NCBI GenBank assembly: GCA_964497615.1 | Contig: CAZCEC010000002.1 | Span: 62,001-126,000 of the forward strand | Reading direction: 5' to 3' | Origin: CAZCEC01 sp964497615 | GTDB taxonomy: Bacteria; Chloroflexota; Anaerolineae; Anaerolineales; UBA6663 | DNA length: 64,000 bases | Part shown: in pieces, positions 57,893 through 64,000 of the stretch | Position numbering within the stretch: the first letter of the stretch is position 1 | Layout: the number at the start of each line of letters is the position of its first letter | The notes under the pieces: model-generated | Told to the model about the DNA's origin: nothing | The model's database searches: none | What the model saw: only the letters and a program-made list of their open reading frames with translations | Made by a program: the position numbers and the translations under genes

Positions 57893-59077
57893 ATGCATAC
57901 CTTATCGGTTGTCATTCCTGCCTACAACGAACAACAGGCCATCGGCGACCTGCTGCGGCGCACGCTGTCGGTGCGCGGCGCGCTGGCCGCCGTGGGCATC
58001 GACGATCTTGAACTGCTGGTGGTGGACGATGGCTCGCGCGACGAGACCGCCGCGGCCGCCGCCGCGGTGGAGGGGGTGCGCCTGATCCGCCATCCCGCCA
58101 ACCGCGGTTACGGCGCCGCGCTCAAGACCGGCTTCGCCGAGGCGCACGGCGAGCTCATCGGCTTTCTGGACGCCGACGGCACCTATCCGCCGGAGTACTT
58201 CCCGCAGTTGTGCCAGAGCGCGCTCAACGGCCACGATCTCGCCATCGGCTCGCGCATGGCGGGCGCGGAGAGCCGCATGCCCCTGACGCGCCGCATTGGC
58301 AACCTGTTCTTCGCCACCTTGCTGAGCCTGGTGGCCGGAACGCGGGTCACCGACAGCGCCAGCGGCATGCGCGTCTTTCGCCGGGAGATATTGGACCGGC
58401 TCTATCCCCTGCCCGACGGCCTGAACCTGACGCCGGTGATGAGCACGCGCGCCTTCCACGAACAGATCCGCATCGCCGAGGTCCCCATTCCCTACGACGA
58501 GCGCATCGGCCGCTCCAAGCTCAGCGTCGTGCGCGACGGGTCCGTCTTTCTGCAATCCATCCTGTGGACCGCGATGTTGTACAACCCGGTCGGCATCCTG
58601 GGGCTGATCGGGCTGGCGGGCATCGGGTTGGCGGGCCTGATCCTCGGCGGCCTGGCGGCGGCGCGCCTGGCCGGGGTCACGACGCTGGGGGCCTGGGGTG
58701 TTGGGGCCGTGTATTGCGCCCTGGTGGCGGGCGTGACCGGGGTGTGCATCTTCTCGCTGGGCGTCACCTTCAACTACCTGGTCTCGCTGTTCTACCGCCG
58801 CCCCACGCGCCAGGGCCTCTTTGGCCGGCCGCTGTTCCGGGCGCCGCTGGAACGGCACTTCGGCTGGCTGGGGCTGGCCGCCGCGCTGGCGGGCGTGCTG
58901 CTGGGGCTGGCCAGCCTGGGCCTGGGGGCGCGCGGCTGGGAGATCGCGCGGCTGTGGCTCTACCTGGTCGGCAGCGCCATGCTCATCCTGGCCGGCGTGC
59001 AATTGGTGATCTCCTGGATTCAACTGCGCATCCTGGAGGAACTGGTGCAGCGCAGCGGCGCGGGCCGCGAAGGCTAG
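57893..59077 (+). CDS. Family 2 glycosyltransferase with membrane domain
   Basis: 394 residues. N-terminal GT2 catalytic domain: LSVVIPAYNEQQAIG, LLVVDDGSRDET, NRGYGAALKTGF, GFLDADGTYPPEY (DxD-like metal motif) and PYDERIGRSKL. About four helices follow (residues ~230-380). Resembles DPM1/GtrB-type transferases that charge polyprenyl phosphate with a sugar. The ATG at 57893 starts exactly at the strand 1 motif. 185 bases upstream (57708-57892) show no gene. Confidence 0.9.
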   Translation: MHTLSVVIPAYNEQQAIGDLLRRTLSVRGALAAVGIDDLELLVVDDGSRDETAAAAAAVEGVRLIRHPANRGYGAALKTGFAEAHGELIGFLDADGTYPPEYFPQLCQSALNGHDLAIGSRMAGAESRMPLTRRIGNLFFATLLSLVAGTRVTDSASGMRVFRREILDRLYPLPDGLNLTPVMSTRAFHEQIRIAEVPIPYDERIGRSKLSVVRDGSVFLQSILWTAMLYNPVGILGLIGLAGIGLAGLILGGLAAARLAGVTTLGAWGVGAVYCALVAGVTGVCIFSLGVTFNYLVSLFYRRPTRQGLFGRPLFRAPLERHFGWLGLAAALAGVLLGLASLGLGARGWEIARLWLYLVGSAMLILAGVQLVISWIQLRILEELVQRSGAGREG

Positions 59078-59084
59078 GCGCGGC

Positions 59085-60602
59085 ATGAGCGCCACCTTGC
59101 CCGACACCCGCACGCGCCTGCGGCGCCTGCCCGCCGCGGCTTTGGCCGGCCCAAGCGTGGTCGTGGGCCCGGCGGCGCGCTGGCAGTGGCCGGCCCTGCG
59201 GGCGGCGCTGATCGCGGCCGATGTGAGCCTGGTCCTGCTGGCCTTTGGCGCGGCGTACGTCGTCCGCTTCAAGCTGGCGCTGCCCGTGTTTCAGATGGAG
59301 TTTGGCCCGGATGCTGGCTTCTATGCGATGCTGGCCGCGGGGCTGGGCCTGCTGTGGCTGGCAGGCTTCAGCCTGCATGGCCTCTACGACCGGCGCAACC
59401 TGCTGGGCGGCACGGAGGAATATGCCCGCATCCTGCGCGCCTCGAACAGCGGCCTGGTGGTCACGGTCATCGTCAGTTTCCTGGTGCCGGAGCTGGTCAT
59501 CGCGCGCGGCTGGCTCATCCTGGCCTGGTGCCTGAGCATCCTGTTCGTCGCGGCCGGCCGGTTCGGCCTGCGGCGCGCGGTCTACGGGCTGCGGCGCCGG
59601 GGCTGGTTCCTGTCGCCGGCCGTGATTGTGGGCGCGAACCAGGAAGGGCTGACGCTGGCGCAGCAGCTCCAGGCCTCCAAGACTTCCGGGCTGAGCATCG
59701 TGGGCCTGATTGACCAGAAGGCGCCGCCCGGCACGACCCTCGGCCCTGGCCTGCCAATCCTGGGGTCGATTGACTGCCTGCCCGCCGTCATTGAGCAGTA
59801 CCGGGTGGAAGAGGTGATTCTGGCTGCCAGCGCGGTCTCGGTGCGCGACCATCTCCTGGCCTTGTTCGAGCGCTTCGGTGTGGCCGGGCAGGTCAACCTG
59901 CGGCTGTCGTCGGGGCTGTATGAGATTTTCACCACCGGGCTGACCGTGCGCGAGTTCGGCGAGGTTCAGCTAGTCCAGGTCAACAAGGTCCGGCTGACGG
60001 GCCTCAACGCCGCGCTTAAGAGCCTGGTGGACTATGCTTGCCTGGCGCCGATCCTGCTCCTCAGCCTGCCGCTGATGGCGGTGATTGGGGCGGCCGTGCG
60101 GCTGGACTCGGCCGGGCCGGTGCTGTACCGCCGCCGGGTCATGGGCGTCAACGGCCGGCAGTTCGACGCCCTGAAATTCCGCACCATGCACGTCAACGGC
60201 GACGAGATTCTGGCGGCGCACCCGGCCCTGTGCGCGGAGCTGGCGGCCCGCCGCAAGCTGACGGCCGACCCGCGCGTCACGCGCCTGGGCCGGTTCCTGC
60301 GCCGCACCAGCCTGGACGAACTGCCGCAGTTCTTCAACGTGCTGCGGGGCGAGATGTCGCTGGTGGGGCCGCGGATGATTTCGCCAGAAGAGATGGCCCT
60401 GTATGACCGCTGGGGCCTGAACCTGCTGACCGTCAAGCCGGGCATCACCGGCCTGTGGCAGGTGAGCGGCCGCTCCAACGTCACCTACGCCGAGCGCGTG
60501 CAGCTCGACATGTACTACATCCGCAACTGGAGTGTGTGGCTGGACCTGCAACTGCTGTGGCGCACAGTCCCGGCGGTGCTGCGCGGCACTGGCGCCTACT
60601 AA
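59085..60602 (+). CDS. Polyprenyl-phosphate sugar-1-phosphate transferase (WbaP/ExoY type)
   Basis: 505 residues: about four N-terminal helices, a CoA-binding-like domain (VIVGANQEGLTLAQQL), and the bacterial sugar transferase domain with KFRTMH, SLDELPQFFNVLRGEMSLVGPR and PGITGLWQVSGR. It transfers a sugar-1-phosphate to undecaprenyl phosphate, starting a polysaccharide repeat unit at the inner membrane. Seven bases after the GT2 gene. Confidence 0.95.
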   Translation: MSATLPDTRTRLRRLPAAALAGPSVVVGPAARWQWPALRAALIAADVSLVLLAFGAAYVVRFKLALPVFQMEFGPDAGFYAMLAAGLGLLWLAGFSLHGLYDRRNLLGGTEEYARILRASNSGLVVTVIVSFLVPELVIARGWLILAWCLSILFVAAGRFGLRRAVYGLRRRGWFLSPAVIVGANQEGLTLAQQLQASKTSGLSIVGLIDQKAPPGTTLGPGLPILGSIDCLPAVIEQYRVEEVILAASAVSVRDHLLALFERFGVAGQVNLRLSSGLYEIFTTGLTVREFGEVQLVQVNKVRLTGLNAALKSLVDYACLAPILLLSLPLMAVIGAAVRLDSAGPVLYRRRVMGVNGRQFDALKFRTMHVNGDEILAAHPALCAELAARRKLTADPRVTRLGRFLRRTSLDELPQFFNVLRGEMSLVGPRMISPEEMALYDRWGLNLLTVKPGITGLWQVSGRSNVTYAERVQLDMYYIRNWSVWLDLQLLWRTVPAVLRGTGAY

Positions 60603-60622
60603 GGCTGGCAGGCAAGACCAAC

Positions 60623-61600
60623 GTGATCGTCGTCCAAACGCCGCTGCGCATCAGTTTGTTTGGCGGGGGCACAGACTTTCGGGAGTTCTTCGCCGAGGAA
60701 GGCGGCTGTGTGCTGGGCGCGGCGATTGACAAGTACATCTTCGTGACGATCAAGAAGCGTTTCGATCAGATGCTGCGGGTGGGCTACACGCGCACCGAGC
60801 TGGTGGAGAACGTGGACCAGCTTCAGCACGAGCTGATCCGCGAGGCGCTGCGCCTGACCGGCCTGCGGAACGGAATTGAGATCACCACCATGGGCGACAT
60901 CCCCTCGGCCGGGTCCGGCCTGGGCTCCTCCAGCACGGTGGTGGTCGGTGCGCTGCACGCGATGTACGCCTATCAGAACGCGCTGGTGCCGGCCGAGCGC
61001 CTGGCCGAGCAGGCCTGCCAGATCGAGATTGAAATCCTGGGCAAGCCGATCGGCATCCAGGACCAGAACCTGGCGGCCTTTGGCGGCTTGCGGTTCCTGG
61101 AATTTCTGCCCGACGGTCAGGTCCGCCGCAGCCCGATCAAGCTCGCCCCGGCGGCCCAGCGCCAGCTCAACGACAGCCTGATGCTGTTCTTCACCGGCAC
61201 CACCCGCACCGCCGAGTCGATCCTGCACGAGCAGCAGCGCAACCTGAACGGCCGGCGCGGCATCCTGCGCGAGATGAAGGCGATTGCGCTGACGGCGCGG
61301 GAGGCCCTGGAGGCCGGCCGCCTGGAGGTGGTGGGCGGTCTGCTGCACGAAAGCTGGCAGTTGAAGAAGCAGTTGGCCACGCGGATCAGCAACGCCACGC
61401 TCGATGCCATCTACCAGGCGGCGCGGCAGGCCGGCGCCACCGGCGGCAAGCTCACCGGCGCGGGCGGCGGCGGCTTCCTGCTGCTGTGCTGCCCCTGGGA
61501 GCGGCAGGAATGCGTCCGCGCGGCTTTGGCCGGCTTGCAGGAGTTGCCCTTCCGGTTTGAGCCCGACGGCACCAAGGTCATTTTCAACTACCGCCGCTGA
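60623..61600 (+). CDS. GHMP kinase (heptose 7-phosphate kinase-like)
   Basis: 325 residues: VVQTPLRISLFGGGTDF at the N-terminus, the ATP loop PSAGSGLGSSS (94-104) and KLTGAGGGGFLLL near the C-terminus. This set is typical of D-glycero-D-manno-heptose 7-phosphate kinases (HddA) and related sugar kinases, making a precursor for the polysaccharide. Start codon is GTG at 60623, 20 bases after the transferase stop. Confidence 0.9.
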   Translation: MIVVQTPLRISLFGGGTDFREFFAEEGGCVLGAAIDKYIFVTIKKRFDQMLRVGYTRTELVENVDQLQHELIREALRLTGLRNGIEITTMGDIPSAGSGLGSSSTVVVGALHAMYAYQNALVPAERLAEQACQIEIEILGKPIGIQDQNLAAFGGLRFLEFLPDGQVRRSPIKLAPAAQRQLNDSLMLFFTGTTRTAESILHEQQRNLNGRRGILREMKAIALTAREALEAGRLEVVGGLLHESWQLKKQLATRISNATLDAIYQAARQAGATGGKLTGAGGGGFLLLCCPWERQECVRAALAGLQELPFRFEPDGTKVIFNYRR

Positions 61601-61655
61601 CGACGCCGGTGCGGGCGGGCCGCCCGCGCCCCCGGCCTATCCGGAGTATCCCACC

Positions 61656-61913
61656 ATGCCCGACATCGAGTCCACCCTGCGCCTGTTCCTGGCCGAGAAC
61701 ATCCTCTTCAGCAACAACGGCTACCCCCATCCCGACGAGGCCTCCTTCCTGGAGAGCGGCGTGGTGGACTCGCTCAACATCATGGAGATCGTCTCCTTCG
61801 TGGAGCGGGCCTTCGGGGTCAGCATCGCCGACCGCGACATCGTGCCGGCCAACTTCGACTCGGTCAGCAGCATTGCCGCCTACGTCCGGCGGCAGAGAAC
61901 GCCGGTGGCCTGA
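61656..61913 (+). CDS. Acyl carrier protein
   Basis: 85 residues, acidic, with the phosphopantetheine attachment site at Ser39 (GVVDSLNIMEIV). Encoded within the polysaccharide cluster and directly before an acyl-activating enzyme, so it probably carries an acyl or aminoacyl group for glycan modification rather than serving fatty acid synthesis. ATG 61656 gives the usual length; the frame is open to 61404 inside the kinase gene. Confidence 0.9.
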   Translation: MPDIESTLRLFLAENILFSNNGYPHPDEASFLESGVVDSLNIMEIVSFVERAFGVSIADRDIVPANFDSVSSIAAYVRRQRTPVA

Positions 61914-61934
61914 GGCGGGCGGCGGAGGCGGACG

Positions 61935-63464
61935 GTGACCGTTTCCCTGGTGCATCAATTCCTGGAAGCGAGCGCCGCGCGGCTGCCCGGCAAGGTGGCC
62001 CTGGTGGCGGAGGGCCGGCGGATGACCTATGCCCAGCTCGAAAGCCTGGCCAACCGCCTGGCGAACGGCCTGCGCGCCCACGGCCTGCGGCGCGGCGAGC
62101 GGGTGGTGCTGCACCTGCCCAACAGCCTGGAACTGGCCGCCGCCATCTTCGCCGTGCTGAAGGCCGGCGGGGTCTTCGTCGCGCTGCATCCGACGACCAA
62201 GCTCGATAAGCTGGCCGCCATCCTGCGCGACTGCCAGGCCAGCGTGCTGCTGACGCGCAACCTGTCGTCTTTCGCCGCGCAGACCCTGGCGGCGGCCGAC
62301 CCGGCGCTCAAGCTGGGCATCGTCACCGCCGAGGCCGAGGCGGCCCCGTTCCCGGTAGTGGGCTATGACGAGCTGGCGGCGGGTCACACCGATGAGCGCC
62401 GGCCGGCCGGGACGATTGACCTGGACCTGGCCTGCCTGGTGTACACCTCCGGCAGCACGGGCGTCCCCAAGGGTGTCATGTCGGATCACAGCAACGTGGT
62501 CTTCGCGGCCCGCTCGATCATGTCCTACCTGCACAACCAGGAAAGCGACGTGGTGGTCAACCTGGCGCCGCTGTCGTTCGACTATGGCCTGTACCAACTG
62601 CTCATGGTCGTCGCCTTCGGGGGCACGCTCCTCCTGGAACGGAGCTTCGCCTACCCGGCGGCCGTCCTGGAACGCGTGGCGGCGGAAGGGGTCACTGGCT
62701 TTCCGGGTGTGCCCACCATCTTCTCGGTGCTGCTCTCGCTCGACCTGTCCGGCTATGACCTGTCGCGCCTGCGCTACTTCACCAACACAGCCGCCGCCCT
62801 GCCGACGGCGCATGTGCGCCAGCTCCGCGAGCGCTTTCCGCACGTCGCCCTGTACTCGATGTATGGCCTGACGGAGACGAAGCGGACGCTCTACCTGCCG
62901 CCCGCGGAGGTGGACCTGCGGCCGGGCTCGGTGGGCATCCCCATCCCCGGCACCGAGGTGTGGCTGGAAGACGAGCAGGGCCGCCGGCTGGGCCCGAACG
63001 AGGTGGGGCAGTTGGTGGTGCGCGGCCGGCATGTGATGCGGGGCTACTGGGGCGACCCGGAAGCCACGGCCCGGCGGTTCCGGCCCGGCCCGCTGGCGGG
63101 CGAGCGCGTCTGCTATACGGGCGACCTGTTCCGCGCCGACCCCGACGGCCGCTACTACTTCGTCGCGCGCATGGACGACATCCTGAAAGTGGGCGGCGAG
63201 AAGGTGGCGCCGCGCGAGATCGAGAACGTGCTCTACCAGTTGGCGGGCGTGCGCGAGGCGGCCGTCATCGGCGTGCCGGACGAGCGCCTGGGCCAGGCCA
63301 TCAAGGCCTTCGTCGTCGCGGACCGGCCCGAGCTGACCGAAGCCGACGTGATGCGGCACTGCCGGGCGCATCTGGAAGATTACTTGCTGCCGCGCCAGGT
63401 GGTCCTGTGCGCGGCGCTGCCGAAGTCGGAGTCGGGCAAGCTCCAGGTCCACAGCCTGCGCTAA
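61935..63464 (+). CDS. AMP-forming acyl-CoA/ACP ligase
   Basis: 509 residues of the ANL superfamily: LVYTSGSTGVPKGVM phosphate loop, MYGLTETKRTLYLPP, YTGDLFRADPDGRYYFVARMDD and the C-terminal catalytic Lys in KSESGKLQ. It activates a carboxylic acid as an adenylate and loads it on CoA or, given the neighbour, on the acyl carrier protein. Similar ligases occur in exosortase/EPS loci. GTG start with GGAGG upstream. Confidence 0.92.
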   Translation: MTVSLVHQFLEASAARLPGKVALVAEGRRMTYAQLESLANRLANGLRAHGLRRGERVVLHLPNSLELAAAIFAVLKAGGVFVALHPTTKLDKLAAILRDCQASVLLTRNLSSFAAQTLAAADPALKLGIVTAEAEAAPFPVVGYDELAAGHTDERRPAGTIDLDLACLVYTSGSTGVPKGVMSDHSNVVFAARSIMSYLHNQESDVVVNLAPLSFDYGLYQLLMVVAFGGTLLLERSFAYPAAVLERVAAEGVTGFPGVPTIFSVLLSLDLSGYDLSRLRYFTNTAAALPTAHVRQLRERFPHVALYSMYGLTETKRTLYLPPAEVDLRPGSVGIPIPGTEVWLEDEQGRRLGPNEVGQLVVRGRHVMRGYWGDPEATARRFRPGPLAGERVCYTGDLFRADPDGRYYFVARMDDILKVGGEKVAPREIENVLYQLAGVREAAVIGVPDERLGQAIKAFVVADRPELTEADVMRHCRAHLEDYLLPRQVVLCAALPKSESGKLQVHSLR

Positions 63465-63467
63465 ACC

Positions 63468-64000
63468 ATGTGCGGCATCGCCGGAGTCCACCAGCGCTTT
63501 CATCCCCAGCCGGTTGCGGAGGCGGTCCTGACGGCCATGATCCGCCGGGTGCAGCATCGCGGGCCGGACGGCCTGGGGCTCTATCGCGATGCGTGGACGG
63601 GGCTGGCCAGCGCCCGTCTGAGCATCATTGACCTGCGCGGCGGCCAGCAGCCCATCGGCAACGAAGATGGGACGCTGTGGATCGTCTTCAACGGCGAAAT
63701 CTTCAACTACCGCGAACTGCGGCCGGAGCTGGAGGCGCGCGGCCACCGCTTCGCGACGAACAGCGACACCGAGGTGGTGGTGCATCTGTACGAAGACGAT
63801 GGCCCCGGCTGCCTGCGCCGCTTGAACGGGCAATTTGCGATTGCGCTCTGGGACGCGCCCCGCCGCACCCTGTTCCTGGCCCGCGACCGGGTGGGCATCC
63901 GGCCGCTCTACTACACCCTGGCGGATGGCCGGCTGCTCTTCGCTTCCGAGATCAAGGCGCTGCTGGCGTATCCGGGTGTGCAGGCGGAGATTGACCGGGA
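63468..64000 (+). CDS. asnB: Asparagine synthase B-type amidotransferase, partial
   Basis: The first ~177 residues are visible, then the window ends. The class II glutaminase domain begins MCGIAG with the catalytic Cys2, followed by RRVQHRGPDGLG, LASARLSIIDLRGGQQPI, FNGEIFNYRELRPEL and LARDRVGIRPLYY. It uses glutamine to amidate a carboxylate; in polysaccharide clusters such enzymes amidate sugars or amino acid substituents. It starts 3 bases after the ligase stop. Confidence 0.93.
   Translation, partial: MCGIAGVHQRFHPQPVAEAVLTAMIRRVQHRGPDGLGLYRDAWTGLASARLSIIDLRGGQQPIGNEDGTLWIVFNGEIFNYRELRPELEARGHRFATNSDTEVVVHLYEDDGPGCLRRLNGQFAIALWDAPRRTLFLARDRVGIRPLYYTLADGRLLFASEIKALLAYPGVQAEIDR

Noticed and set aside
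61584..63833. Open frame of 749 codons on the minus strand
   Set aside because: Antisense to the acyl carrier protein and ligase genes, which are clearly real; no domain in the shadow.
1..64000. tRNA, rRNA, IS or prophage
   Set aside because: Looked for tRNA-like cloverleaves, transposase motifs and integrases by eye and saw none; a tool search could still find a small RNA.

Overview
The window is GC-rich, gene-dense chromosomal DNA from a bacterium. The gene content suggests a member of the Chloroflexota (Anaerolineae/Caldilineae-like): a MalT-type LuxR regulator, a class III cyclase-ATPase-TPR giant, NarL-type regulators with a many-helix histidine kinase, a DUF5678-like/retropepsin pair, lipoproteins with Pro/Thr linkers, several -10 boxes placed for leaderless transcripts, and many short palindromic repeats. 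This is inferred from family content; no rRNA, tRNA or marker gene is present to prove it. There is no phage, integrase, IS transposase or CRISPR array.

Layout. 1-1294: end of an ArsB/NhaD-type membrane transporter gene with a coupled CBS protein. 1497-6174: LuxR/MalT regulator, a beta-propeller lipoprotein, and a small gene followed by a PIN-domain remnant. 6200-9667: E1-alpha/E1-beta/E2 of a 2-oxoacid dehydrogenase complex. 9853-10568: intact Phd/VapC-type toxin-antitoxin pair. 10594-15759: protease - MoxR - DUF58 - VWA - VWA operon (Bat-like). 15954-20095: DUF427 protein and a cassette of nitrilase, class III aminotransferase and a kinase-fold-like protein. 20153-27015: cyclase-ATPase-TPR regulator, then a small secreted protein - histidine kinase - NarL regulator operon and a small membrane protein. 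27114-27696: decayed retropepsin and its partner.

27750-54054 is a broad carbohydrate/organic-acid catabolic island: zinc alcohol dehydrogenase, amidohydrolase/lactonase, beta-keto acid cleavage enzyme, sugar-phosphate isomerase-like protein, Ldh2 oxidoreductase, HpaI-type aldolase, SDR, GH116 glycosidase, cyclase-family hydrolase, B12-dependent diol dehydratase (fused large/medium plus small subunit), acetyl-xylan-esterase-like enzyme, a complete sugar ABC importer without its ATPase, and two tandem mannonate-dehydratase-like enolases. A NB-ARC/TPR signalling pair and a propeller lipoprotein sit inside it. Together these could take up plant or exopolysaccharide sugars, deacetylate and cleave them, oxidise them to lactones and acids, dehydrate to keto-deoxy acids, and cleave these to pyruvate plus an aldehyde; diol dehydratase would process the reduced aldehyde. 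The pathway order is inference.

54169-57074: a lipoprotein whose promoter is nearly the same as that of the kinase operon 28 kb away, an F420-type monooxygenase, and an orphan NarL regulator with a strong terminator. 57330-64000: an exopolysaccharide/glycolipid biosynthesis cluster (pseudo-receiver, GT2, polyprenyl-phosphate sugar transferase, heptose-type GHMP kinase, acyl carrier protein, AMP-ligase, AsnB) that continues beyond the right edge and is preceded by an array of GGACTAGTCC palindromes.

The most notable non-gene structure is repeats: a MITE-like 130-160 bp family with four copies between 28.9 and 42.6 kb, several other palindromic families, a 206-bp tandem duplication, and repeat-like tracts that have entered two coding sequences in frame.
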